Below, piece after piece: positions 1 through 7,868 of a stretch of 31,072 nt of DNA. This DNA comes from a virus. The translations under genes and the position numbers were made by a program. Under the pieces are notes generated by a model. That model was not told the origin of the DNA and made no database searches. It saw only the letters and a program-made list of their open reading frames with translations. The stretch covers positions 1 through 31,072 of IMG/VR virus record IMGVR_UViG_3300047510_002187; one strand, written 5' to 3'. Within the stretch, counting starts at the first letter, position 1. Each line of letters starts with the position of its first letter.

Positions 1-442
1 CAATCAAAACCGATGGAACCCTTTGGACTTGGGGTTATGGAAATAACGGAAGACTTGGAACTAATGATATTACAAATAGAAGCACTCCAGTCACAACATT
101 CGCTGGAGGAACGAATTGGAAACAAGTAAGTTGTGGTAGAGATCATACAATTTCTTTATATGATGATGGTGTAAATAAAGAGCTTTATTTGTTCGGTATA
201 AATCTTAACGGTCAACTTGGATCAGGACTTGATAGTATTGATTGGGTTCCAAATGAAACATTTGCGGGAGGAACTAATTGGAAACAAGTGAGTGCTGGAA
301 ATGAACATACAGCAGCAATCAAAACCGATGGAACCCTTTGGACTTGGGGTTATGGAAATAACGGAAGACTTGGAACTAATGATATTACAAATAGAAGCAC
401 TCCAGTCACAACATTCGCTGGAGGAACGAATTGGAAACAAGT
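1..442 (+). repeat. Long exact direct repeat inside the RCC1 gene
   Basis: Bases 1-127 are identical to 316-442; the first mismatch is at 128 versus 443. The offset is 315 bases (105 codons), which is two blades. The identity may extend left beyond the window. This is exact DNA identity, beyond what conserved protein repeats require, so it implies recent duplication or gene conversion, or an assembly artefact. Confidence 0.9.
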
Positions 443-806
443 GAGTGCAGGAAATCAACATACATCAGTAGTCAAAACCGATGGAACTCTTTGGACTTGG
501 GGTTTTGGAAATAATGGAAATCTTGGAAATGCACAAACTACAAACATAAGTACTCCAGTCACCACATTTTCTGGAGGAACGAATTGGAAACAAGTGAGTG
601 CTGGAGGTTTTCACACAGCAGCAATCAAAACCGATGGAACCCTTTGGACTTGGGGTGAGGGAACTAATGGTAGACTTGGAAATGCAAATAATATAAGTAG
701 AATCACTCCAGTCACTACATTTGCTGGAGGGAATAATTGGAAACAAGTGAGTGCTGGAAATGCTCACACAACAGCAATCCAATCAGTAGATTTTGTATCA
801 TTCTAA
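1..806 (+). CDS. RCC1-repeat beta-propeller protein, 5' partial (probable tail adhesin)
   Basis: The gene enters from the left edge: the frame is open from base 3, so a TTG at 189 is internal and not a start. About five RCC1-type blades are visible, with the recurring core AIKTDGTLWTWG, then N-G-x-LG and TPVTTFAGGTNWKQVSAG. The second visible blade is diverged (LYLFGINLNGQLGS). RCC1 propellers usually have seven blades, so roughly two more probably lie upstream. The last residues (QSVDFVSF) leave the repeat pattern and close the protein. It is very similar to the protein at 4402-5592. A role as a receptor-binding or decorating tail protein is inferred from the neighbouring fibre genes. Confidence 0.85.
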   Translation, partial: IKTDGTLWTWGYGNNGRLGTNDITNRSTPVTTFAGGTNWKQVSCGRDHTISLYDDGVNKELYLFGINLNGQLGSGLDSIDWVPNETFAGGTNWKQVSAGNEHTAAIKTDGTLWTWGYGNNGRLGTNDITNRSTPVTTFAGGTNWKQVSAGNQHTSVVKTDGTLWTWGFGNNGNLGNAQTTNISTPVTTFSGGTNWKQVSAGGFHTAAIKTDGTLWTWGEGTNGRLGNANNISRITPVTTFAGGNNWKQVSAGNAHTTAIQSVDFVSF

Positions 807-810
807 ATAC
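802..810 (+). promoter_or_regulatory. Possible variant late promoter TCTAAATAC
   Basis: TCTAAATAC overlaps the TAA stop of the RCC1 gene and lies 24 bases before the next ATG. The same 9-mer follows a stop codon at 21005-21013. It differs from the T4 late box TATAAATA at one base. A TATAAT-like hexamer lies nearer the next start codon. Weak evidence. Confidence 0.25.
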
Positions 811-833
811 TCAAGATACACTATAATCACACA

Positions 834-2174
834 ATGAACCCCCTTGAGTTGGTCACAAAAACCCTGCATTCCTTTGAAGAAAAGGAACTTACAACACAAG
901 TTCTCCTTGCATTTGGAAAAAGAGCAGAAACATTTGAACAATACAATGATGTTGCAAAGATATTCTTTGAAATCAAAGACTTCTCCAATGCAATTACCTA
1001 TGGCGAAAAAGCATTAAAACTCACAAAAACCAAAGAAGAAAATTATATCACCACAAAAAACCTCATCAACGCATACAATCAAAACAATTACCCAGATAAG
1101 GCACTCACTCAAATCTCAAAGATTAAATCAAAAAACTCACAAGATATTGAACTTCTTTTAGAAGAAACATTTTCTTATTCTGCACTTAATCAAAAAGAAA
1201 AGTCAGAGAAACTTTTGTTTCAATTACTTCAAAAATCACTTTCACCTGAAATAGAACGAAAAGCATATCATAATCTTTCAGGACATTATTTTCGTAAAGA
1301 TGACTTACATATAGGTCTTCAACACTTTCTCAAAGCAGGAGAAGTAGAAGCATATAAGAATAAGAAACTCCCACCTTTCAAAAAGTGGGACGGAACCGTA
1401 ACACCAGGTCAAACAATCATCATAGACAGTCAATGTGGTGCAGGAGACGAGATTATTCACATTCGGTTTATGAAACACCTAAAAGAACTTGGAATGAAAC
1501 CAATCTGGACTTCTACCAGAAAAGAAATGGTGAAACTCTTCAATTATAACGGGTTTACTTCAGTTTGTGTCTATGATAAAATCACTTTTCCAGAAAATTC
1601 AGTTTGGGTTTATGCTCTTGCATTACCTTATTATCTCAATCTCACAGTTCAAGATTTAGGTCAAGAACCCTATCTTCAACCACTTCCAGAAAAAGAACAA
1701 CAATATTCATACCTAAAAGAAGACCAAAAATATAAGATTGGAGTGTTCTGGAATTCTGGTTCTGGATTTGAACAGGCACATTTTCGTTCCATTGAACCCG
1801 AACCATTATTTGATGTTCTTTCAAAAACCTCAGCATCCCTATATTCACTTCAACTACCAGACCAAACACCACCAGAAGGTTATGATATCAAAACCTTTGA
1901 TATTCAAAATCGTGATTTTACAGATACATTCTCACTGGTATCTCAAATGGACTTGGTGATTACTTCCTGTACTTCCATTGCACACATCGCAGCATCACAA
2001 GGTAAAGAAGTTTGTGTCTTTGTTCCCATTATGGAATACTATGTTTGGACAAGTTCTACAAATAAATCTTGGTGGTATGGAAATAATGTTCATCTTTTTA
2101 AACAAAAGAAACCCAGAAACTGGAATGAACCCCTCAAACAACTAAAGGAGTTTTTGAATGATAGAGGAATATAA
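834..2174 (+). CDS. TPR-containing glycosyltransferase-like protein
   Basis: This 446-residue protein has a helical N-terminal half of about 180 residues with TPR-like pairs (for example AKIFFEIKDFSNAITYGEKAL and NAYNQNNYPDKALTQI). The C-terminal half resembles the GT-B/GT9-like domains that follow TPRs in many bacterial and phage proteins: GAGDEIIHIRFMKHLKELG near residue 203, IGVFWNSGSG near 302, and MDLVITSCTSIAHIAASQGKEVCVFVP near 375. The last motif is typical of the nucleotide-sugar site of heptosyltransferase or OGT-like enzymes. It is the first of a run of modification genes and overlaps the next gene by 17 bases. Donor and acceptor are unknown. Confidence 0.75.
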   Translation: MNPLELVTKTLHSFEEKELTTQVLLAFGKRAETFEQYNDVAKIFFEIKDFSNAITYGEKALKLTKTKEENYITTKNLINAYNQNNYPDKALTQISKIKSKNSQDIELLLEETFSYSALNQKEKSEKLLFQLLQKSLSPEIERKAYHNLSGHYFRKDDLHIGLQHFLKAGEVEAYKNKKLPPFKKWDGTVTPGQTIIIDSQCGAGDEIIHIRFMKHLKELGMKPIWTSTRKEMVKLFNYNGFTSVCVYDKITFPENSVWVYALALPYYLNLTVQDLGQEPYLQPLPEKEQQYSYLKEDQKYKIGVFWNSGSGFEQAHFRSIEPEPLFDVLSKTSASLYSLQLPDQTPPEGYDIKTFDIQNRDFTDTFSLVSQMDLVITSCTSIAHIAASQGKEVCVFVPIMEYYVWTSSTNKSWWYGNNVHLFKQKKPRNWNEPLKQLKEFLNDRGI

Positions 2175-2616
2175 TCTTTCTTTTCTCAATCTAAATTCTA
2201 TTAAAAATAAACTTCTACAAATCAAAACCAGTACTCACGGTCTTGTAACAAATGGAGTTTCTACTTATAATTATGGAATGCCGATTTTAATGTATCCAGA
2301 GTTAAATGGATTAAAAGTCATCATAGAAAAATATATTCATACATATTGCAATAAATATCACATTCCATCACTTAAGATTATCAACAGTTGGTTCAATATA
2401 TCACAACCAGGAAATAAACTCAAGGCACATAAACACGAAGAAAGTATCATCAGTGGTGCATTTTATATTTCAGGAAAGACACCATTGATATTTCCAAATA
2501 AATCTATTGCACCCTATCCAGGTCTTTTGGTTATTTTCTCAAGTGATTTAATTCATTATACTGAAGAAGAAACAGAAGAAAGAATAATTATTAGTTTTAA
2601 TACAGATTACCTATGA
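2158..2616 (+). CDS. 2-oxoglutarate/Fe(II)-dependent oxygenase (2OG-FeII_Oxy_5-like)
   Basis: This 152-residue protein is a compact jelly-roll oxygenase. The candidate metal site is H91/H93 with E95 in KAHKHEES, the distal histidine is H133 in SSDLIHYTEE, and R142 in EERIIISFN would bind 2-oxoglutarate. The pattern ISGAFYI, then PYPGLLVIFSS, then IH, then R-IIISFN matches the family common in cyanophages. An AAGGAG sequence lies seven bases before the ATG, inside the end of the preceding gene. The substrate is unknown. The context suggests hydroxylation of a protein side chain or a sugar-linked group. Confidence 0.7.
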   Translation: MIEEYNLSFLNLNSIKNKLLQIKTSTHGLVTNGVSTYNYGMPILMYPELNGLKVIIEKYIHTYCNKYHIPSLKIINSWFNISQPGNKLKAHKHEESIISGAFYISGKTPLIFPNKSIAPYPGLLVIFSSDLIHYTEEETEERIIISFNTDYL

Positions 2617-3392
2617 AATTTTTATTCCTAATTGGTTCTGCACTCAAACATTTTCAGGAAAATAACTTTAGTGCATTTACAGAAGAACAACGATTTGAAC
2701 AGACACTTAAAACAATTGAATGTGTAAGAGAAAAAGTACCAACTTCTTATATTATTTTATTTGAATGTTCTCATCAAACACTTGCGGAAGAATATAAGAA
2801 TATTTTAAGAAATAAATGTGACTTGTTTTTAGATTTTTCAAATGAACCAGTTCTTCAACAAATCTATTCCAATCTTGAAAAAAGACCAGAACTGATTACT
2901 TATGGTAAATCTTTATTAGAAACCAGAGGACTATTGAATACTTTATATTACATAAAAACTCATAATCTTTTTCCAGATAGTCAAAGAGTTTTTAAACTTA
3001 CTGGAAGATACTTATTAAATGAATACTTTGATATTAATGATTATAAATCAAAGTTTCTTGAAGAACGATATGTAATTAAAAAATATGATTACCTTTCTCA
3101 AGAGGCAGAAAATTATGATGAAAAAGAACTTGAGAATGTCTATGCATATCTTTATGGTGCAAAAGGAATGATGGTGACTGGTCTTTGGTCTTTTGACCGA
3201 ATACTCTTTAATGAGATTGTAAGTTCTCTTGAAAAAACTTTTACTTATCTTGAAAAGATGATGCAATACACTGCAGGTACTGATGTAGAACACTCTTTAT
3301 ATCGGTTCTTAAATCAAAAAAATGTGATTAGTATTCCTAATCTTGGATTGACTACAATTAAAGGAATGGAGGGAGACAGTTACAAAATATGA
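2613..3392 (+). CDS. Uncharacterised protein of the glycan cluster, possible glycosyltransferase
   Basis: This 259-residue protein starts at an ATGA overlap with the oxygenase gene. The N-terminus (MKFLFLIGSALKHF) looks like a beta-alpha start of a nucleotide-sugar-binding fold. RVFKLTGRYLLNEYF near residue 125 resembles the K-x-x-G-R-Y motif of small glycan-synthesis proteins that act on short oligosaccharides. No clear DxD motif is visible. Membership in the surrounding translationally coupled operon (2158-4385) is the main support for a glycan role, so the function is only tentative. Confidence 0.55.
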   Translation: MKFLFLIGSALKHFQENNFSAFTEEQRFEQTLKTIECVREKVPTSYIILFECSHQTLAEEYKNILRNKCDLFLDFSNEPVLQQIYSNLEKRPELITYGKSLLETRGLLNTLYYIKTHNLFPDSQRVFKLTGRYLLNEYFDINDYKSKFLEERYVIKKYDYLSQEAENYDEKELENVYAYLYGAKGMMVTGLWSFDRILFNEIVSSLEKTFTYLEKMMQYTAGTDVEHSLYRFLNQKNVISIPNLGLTTIKGMEGDSYKI

Positions 3393-4042
3393 AACTTGCA
3401 ATCTTTTACCATATTTTTCAATGTAATTTGGGTGCATTTATTTACCAACAACAGGTTCATAGATTATATACTTCAGGATTAATACAAGAGGCATTTCATA
3501 TACACTTTGGAGTAAATGGAAATAAGGAACTCTTTAATATTCCAGAAAAAACCATTGTGACCTATAATCAAAATCATAAGGAAGAAACAGATACTCTAAT
3601 TTCCTTAAGAGATTTTTGTAAAGAAAATCCAGATTATAGAGTTCTTTACTTTCATACAAAAGGAGTATCAAAAGAAAGTATGAATGCAGAGAGTTGGAGA
3701 TTGATGATGGAGTATTTCGTCATTGATAGATGGAAGGAGTGTGTGAAGTATTTGGAGAATTATGATGCAGTGGGAAGTAATCTTAAGATTTTAGGACCGA
3801 CTACTTGGAGTGATGGGAGACAATCTTGGGAGAAAGCAGGAACTCAACACTTTGTTGGAAACTTTTGGTGGGCAAATGCATCTTATGTAAATAGATTAAA
3901 TGATGAGTTTTTGAAAAGTGATTTTAGATTAGACCGTGAATTTTGGATTGGTAGTGGTGAAGGTAAATTCAAGTCATTATATCAACCAGAAGACCACGAA
4001 CCTTATACATACTTTTATAGAGAGGTGAATTATGTTTCGTGA
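3389..4042 (+). CDS. Glycosyltransferase-like protein
   Basis: This 217-residue protein is coupled to the previous gene by an ATGA overlap. The motifs VLYFHTKGVSKE, then W-RLMMEYFVIDRWKECVKYLENYDAVGSN, then HFVGNFWWANASYVNRL are those of a GT-A-like family found in phage and bacterial surface-polysaccharide clusters, where a carboxylate patch lies near the FHTKG segment. A C-terminal WIGSGEG...HEPYTYFYR tail completes it. I recognise the family pattern but not a specific reaction. It probably transfers a sugar to the same acceptor as its neighbours. Confidence 0.6.
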   Translation: MKLAIFYHIFQCNLGAFIYQQQVHRLYTSGLIQEAFHIHFGVNGNKELFNIPEKTIVTYNQNHKEETDTLISLRDFCKENPDYRVLYFHTKGVSKESMNAESWRLMMEYFVIDRWKECVKYLENYDAVGSNLKILGPTTWSDGRQSWEKAGTQHFVGNFWWANASYVNRLNDEFLKSDFRLDREFWIGSGEGKFKSLYQPEDHEPYTYFYREVNYVS

Positions 4043-4385
4043 ATGTGGAGAATGCACTGCGTGTTGTTCTTGGTTGGTTGGTGATGCATTTGGTTGGAAC
4101 TTTGGATGCGGAAAGTCATGTAAGTTTCTTGAAGAGGGAGGTTGTGGAGTTCATAAGGCACGACCAGAGGTTTGTAGAAATTATCAGTGTGCATGGTCTC
4201 AACATCTACTTCCTGAAGAAATGAGACCTGATAAGTGTGATGTACTGGTTTCTGTGGAAAATAATGAGAACGGACAATACTTAAAGGCACTTGCAATAAA
4301 TAATATGAAGATGAACCCTGATGTTAAAAAGTATCTTCAAAATTGGGGTGATAAGATGAATACTTCAGTAATATTTGTAGAGTAA
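4032..4385 (+). CDS. YkgJ-like cysteine-cluster protein
   Basis: This 117-residue protein contains the CxxC-type metal-binding cluster of the YkgJ/PF03692 family: C5, C8, C11 and C12 (CGECTACC), then C26, C30 and C38, then RPEVCRNYQCAW with C48 and C53. The family is annotated as zinc- or iron-chelating and its biochemical role is unsettled. It starts 11 bases inside the preceding glycosyltransferase gene, so it is translated with the modification enzymes. A metal-handling or Fe-S role supporting the oxygenases is possible but unproven. Confidence 0.75.
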   Translation: MFRECGECTACCSWLVGDAFGWNFGCGKSCKFLEEGGCGVHKARPEVCRNYQCAWSQHLLPEEMRPDKCDVLVSVENNENGQYLKALAINNMKMNPDVKKYLQNWGDKMNTSVIFVE

Positions 4386-4401
4386 CTTAAGGATTTCCAA
4401 A

Positions 4402-5592
4402 ATGCCCACATTTTACAACTTTAGACAAGACGGAGTTGATTATTCTTTTGATGATGTCTTTATTCCTGCGGATTTATTTCGTGATGGAAACTTATGGGTG
4501 TGGGGTTTTGGAAGTAATGGAAGACTTGGAAATGCACAAACTACAAATAGAAGCACTCCAGTTACTACATTTGCTGGTGGAACTAATTGGAAACAAGTAA
4601 GTTGCGGAAATTCTATCGTAGCAGCAATCAAAACCGATGGAACTCTTTGGACTTGGGGTTATGGGAGATACGGACAACTTGGAAATGGAGCAACTACTGG
4701 AACCTTTAGTACTCCAATCACCACATTTGCTGGAGGAACCAATTGGAAACAAGTGAGTGTTGGTGGTAGGAATACGGCAGCAATCAAAACTGATGGAACT
4801 CTTTGGACTTGGGGATATGGAACTAATGGACAACTTGGAAATGCAAATACTACAGATAGAAGCACTCCAGTCACCACATTTGCTGGTGGAACTAACTGGA
4901 AACAAGTGAGTGCTGGTGGTGATTACATATCAGCAATCAAAACCGATGGAACCCTTTGGACTTGGGGGTTTAATGGTAATGGATCACTTGGAAATGCACA
5001 AACTACAAATAGAAGCACTCCAGTCACCACATTTGCCGGTGGCAAGAATTGGAAACAAGTAAGTGCTGTCAGCGGCACCGCCGCCCCTCACACAGCAGCA
5101 ATCAAAACCGATGGAACTCTATGGACTTGGGGTAGAAATCAATATGGAAATCTTGGGAATGCCTCAACCACAGACAGAAGTACTCCAGTCACCACATTTG
5201 CTGGCGGAACCAATTGGAAACAAGTGAGTGTTAGTAGAGCAAACACAGCAGCAATCAAGACTGATGGAACTCTATGGACTTGGGGTTTTGGAAGTACTGG
5301 AGAACTTGGAAATGGAGTAACTACTGGAAATATAAGTACTCCAGTCACCACATTTGCTGGAGGAACCACCTGGAAACAGGTGAATGCTGGAAGTGATCAC
5401 ATAGTAGCAATCAAGACCGATGGAACCCTTTGGATTTGGGGTAGTGGAGATAGTGGACGACTTGGAAATGGAGCAACTACAGGAAACAGAAGTACTCCAA
5501 TCACTACATTTGCCGGTGGAACTAATTGGAAACAAGTGAATGGTGGAGCTACTCATACGGTAGCACTCACATACAACGACCCAACATTATAA
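4402..5592 (+). CDS. Complete seven-bladed RCC1-repeat protein (probable tail adhesin)
   Basis: This 396-residue protein has a short N-terminal segment of about 29 residues (MPTFYNFRQDGVDYSFDDVF...) that may attach it to the virion. Seven RCC1 blades follow, of about 51-52 residues each, ending in ALTYNDPTL. Seven is the number needed to close a propeller. Blades differ mainly in the residues after WTWG and after the WKQVS segment, that is, in the surface loops. Blade four has an insertion (VSGTAAPHT) encoded by a GC-rich patch. The gene is not overlapped at either end. A receptor-binding role is inferred from the repeat architecture and context. Confidence 0.85.
   Translation: MPTFYNFRQDGVDYSFDDVFIPADLFRDGNLWVWGFGSNGRLGNAQTTNRSTPVTTFAGGTNWKQVSCGNSIVAAIKTDGTLWTWGYGRYGQLGNGATTGTFSTPITTFAGGTNWKQVSVGGRNTAAIKTDGTLWTWGYGTNGQLGNANTTDRSTPVTTFAGGTNWKQVSAGGDYISAIKTDGTLWTWGFNGNGSLGNAQTTNRSTPVTTFAGGKNWKQVSAVSGTAAPHTAAIKTDGTLWTWGRNQYGNLGNASTTDRSTPVTTFAGGTNWKQVSVSRANTAAIKTDGTLWTWGFGSTGELGNGVTTGNISTPVTTFAGGTTWKQVNAGSDHIVAIKTDGTLWIWGSGDSGRLGNGATTGNRSTPITTFAGGTNWKQVNGGATHTVALTYNDPTL
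4500..5550 (+). repeat. RCC1 blade-encoding DNA repeats, period about 153-156 bp
   Basis: Near-identical DNA recurs with the blade period: segments for the AIKTDGTLWTWG core and for TPVTTFAGGTNWKQVS differ by only a few silent bases between copies. The same segments occur in the RCC1 gene at 1-806, about 3.6 kb away, and could support recombination between the two genes. Confidence 0.8.
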
Positions 5593-5600
5593 AAACAACT

Positions 5601-6383
5601 ATGAAAACTTTATATTTTCTTGGAGGACTTCCAAGAAGTGGTTCAACATTATTAGGTTCAATTCTCAATCAACATCCAGAAATTTATGTATCTCCTACAT
5701 CACCATTAGGAGATGTAGTGACTGATATTGAGAAATCTTTTAATCGTATAGACCAACAATTCACCTTTGACCGCAAATCAATCTCTTATAATGTCTATAA
5801 GTCAGTTCTTGCAAATTTCTATAATCATATTCCAAAATCAATCATATTAGACAAACATAGATTTTGGGGCAAGAACCTTGATACAGTACAAATGTTCTTA
5901 TCAAACAAACCCAAGATTGTCGCAACTTATCGTCCCATTCCAGAAGTTCTTACTTCCTATATCTCCCTCATAGAAAGAACAGGACATCAAGATAACTTTA
6001 TTGATAATCACTTAAAAAAAGATAATCTTTCCATTACAAATAACAATCGTGCAGAATACATTTGGAGATATTATGTTTCTCCTTCTTATGAGAGTATGAT
6101 TTATGGACTGAATAAATATCCGGAGTGGGTTCATCTGGTAGAATACAATCAACTACTAAACAATCCACAACAAGAACTCAATAAAATCTATGAGTTTTTA
6201 GAAGTTACATCTCACACAAATACTTTTCACAATATTGAAAATGCTTGTGGAGAAGAAAAAGATGAGGCATGGGGACTGAAAGACCTTCACACTATTCGTC
6301 CAAATCTTTCTAAAATCTCACAAGACCCTATAGAAATTATAGGAGAAGAAAATATGAAACTATATTCCAAATTTGATATATGA
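5601..6383 (+). CDS. Sulfotransferase family protein
   Basis: This 260-residue protein starts at the ATG 8 bases after the RCC1 stop; an in-frame upstream ATG lies inside the RCC1 gene and is less likely. LPRSGSTLL at residues 10-18 is the 5'-phosphosulfate-binding loop of PAPS-dependent sulfotransferases. IVATYRPIPEVLTSYISLIER near 106-126 is the 3'-phosphate-binding region, with R111 and S119 as candidate contacts. HRFWGKNL precedes it. The enzyme would transfer sulfate from PAPS to a hydroxyl, most plausibly on a sugar made by the neighbouring glycosyltransferases. The gene is coupled to the next by an ATGA overlap. Confidence 0.8.
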   Translation: MKTLYFLGGLPRSGSTLLGSILNQHPEIYVSPTSPLGDVVTDIEKSFNRIDQQFTFDRKSISYNVYKSVLANFYNHIPKSIILDKHRFWGKNLDTVQMFLSNKPKIVATYRPIPEVLTSYISLIERTGHQDNFIDNHLKKDNLSITNNNRAEYIWRYYVSPSYESMIYGLNKYPEWVHLVEYNQLLNNPQQELNKIYEFLEVTSHTNTFHNIENACGEEKDEAWGLKDLHTIRPNLSKISQDPIEIIGEENMKLYSKFDI

Positions 6384-7183
6384 AAACTCATTTGTTAGTT
6401 GTTTTGCAAACTCACTCAAAAGGAAATCGGGATGATAGTCAAACAAGATACTGCAATGCACCAAAGATAGAAGTATCATCTCATTGTGTATTTTCTTTAA
6501 TTGATAGTTTGAATTTTGCTCAAGAAAAATATCCTGATTATGAAATACAACTGCAAATTTTTGATGACCATTCATCTCAAGAATTCTTAGATATTCTTCA
6601 AAAATTAATCAATATTGCAAAATTCAAGATTAACCTAACACATCTTGAAACTTATGGTATTATGCCTTCTATTTTGAGATGTTATGAGTATGGAAAATCA
6701 TTTGGAAGAGATTGGGTTTATTTTGTTCAAGATGATTTTCTTCATCAAAAGAATTCAATTGAACTGATGATACACGCAATCAATCAATTCAGTTGTAATT
6801 TAGGTGCTCCTGCAAGTATCTTTCCTTTTAACAAACCTGCAGAATATCACGACCCACAAAACACTGCAGTACCTTGTAACATCGTTGTCGGCAAAGACAG
6901 ATACTGGAGAACAAATATTCATCCTGCATTTACTTTAATGACCCATGTGAGTATAATAGAAAAGAACTGGGATTTATTCTACAAGATGGGAACCAGTGAA
7001 GTCTCACCAGTAATGGAAATGGAAAGTATTGACCGAATTTATTATGAAAGAGGATACTACTGTTTTAATCCAATTCCATCGTTAGCATTACATATGCAAA
7101 CAGATTGGGATAAAGATTTCTTTATTGATTGGAAATCCTGGTGGAATGAATATGATTTGGAGAAACTCAATGAAAAAAATTAA
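6380..7183 (+). CDS. Glycosyltransferase family 2-like protein
   Basis: This 267-residue protein begins with a beta strand plus LLVVLQTHSKGNRDD, followed by IQLQIFDDHSSQEF, which fits the nucleotide-binding start of a GT-A fold. VYFVQDDFLHQ near residue 115 supplies a DD metal-binding motif. Near the C-terminus, ALHMQTDWDKDFFIDW may form the acceptor side. It overlaps the sulfotransferase gene by four bases and the next gene by 14. The sugar donor is unknown. Confidence 0.65.
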   Translation: MKTHLLVVLQTHSKGNRDDSQTRYCNAPKIEVSSHCVFSLIDSLNFAQEKYPDYEIQLQIFDDHSSQEFLDILQKLINIAKFKINLTHLETYGIMPSILRCYEYGKSFGRDWVYFVQDDFLHQKNSIELMIHAINQFSCNLGAPASIFPFNKPAEYHDPQNTAVPCNIVVGKDRYWRTNIHPAFTLMTHVSIIEKNWDLFYKMGTSEVSPVMEMESIDRIYYERGYYCFNPIPSLALHMQTDWDKDFFIDWKSWWNEYDLEKLNEKN

Positions 7184-7868
7184 TGTTTATTTAAGACACT
7201 GTTATCAGTCTAAAATACAAGAAACTCCCGGAAAACAAAGACCAAAGTGGTGGAGTAAAGAAAAGGTTTTTCAAAATTTTAAGAACACTTTAAATCCAGA
7301 AACCACCAATTACACTATTGTGTATGATGAATATTACGGTAAGATTGAAGACACCTTTTTATCCCAAGAAGAAAAAGTTCATATTATTAACTCTGGTGGA
7401 GAAGCAAAGAGTTTTATTGAAACTCTAAATCTTGTTAAAAATACTGTTCATCGTAAAGGAGAAATCATTTACTTTTTAGAAGATGACTATATTCATCGTC
7501 CAGGTTGGGATAAAATTCTTTTAGAGGGTTTTGAACTTTATGCAGATTATGTAACCCTATATGACCATAGAGATAAATACATGGAGTTCTACAGAGATTT
7601 TAGAACCAAGGTTCTTCATACCAACTCATCTCATTGGATGGCGACCCCTTCAACTACAAATACTTTTGCGGTTGAATATTCAACTTTAATGAATGATTTT
7701 GATACTCATATCAAACATTCAACAGATGTAGAACCATCAACAGACCATTCAAAATTTATAGAACTATCACAAAATGGAAGAGTATTAATATCTTCCATTC
7801 CTGGTTATTCTACACATTGCGAAGCAGACCTCTTATCACCTTGTATTGATTGGAAAAAATACTTATGA
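7170..7868 (+). CDS. GT-A-like glycosyltransferase
   Basis: This 232-residue protein starts at the ATG at 7170, preceded by GGAG with seven bases spacing. An earlier in-frame ATG at 7125 lies inside the previous gene without that signal. It contains INVYLRHC at the N-terminus, IIYFLEDDYIHRPGW near residue 102 (EDD metal-binding motif), then SSHWMATPSTTNTFAVE. This pattern is that of small GT-A-like proteins in phage glycan clusters. The ATGA overlap at 7865 couples it to the methyltransferase-glycosyltransferase fusion. Confidence 0.65.
   Translation: MKKINVYLRHCYQSKIQETPGKQRPKWWSKEKVFQNFKNTLNPETTNYTIVYDEYYGKIEDTFLSQEEKVHIINSGGEAKSFIETLNLVKNTVHRKGEIIYFLEDDYIHRPGWDKILLEGFELYADYVTLYDHRDKYMEFYRDFRTKVLHTNSSHWMATPSTTNTFAVEYSTLMNDFDTHIKHSTDVEPSTDHSKFIELSQNGRVLISSIPGYSTHCEADLLSPCIDWKKYL

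Noticed and set aside
222-782. Long minus-strand open frames inside the RCC1 genes (also 4492-4905 and 5272-5556)
   Set aside because: They are mirror readings of the blade repeats; their periodic composition follows the sense codons, and no ribosome sites or promoters support them.
2158-2616. Prolyl hydroxylase acting on the collagen-like rod
   Set aside because: The Gly-X-Y region contains no proline, so classical prolyl hydroxylation of the rod is unlikely; another residue or a sugar would have to be the target.
4402-5592. Diversity-generating retroelement target in the variable RCC1 gene
   Set aside because: No reverse transcriptase or template repeat is visible in the window, and blade differences are not adenine-specific; recombination explains them better.
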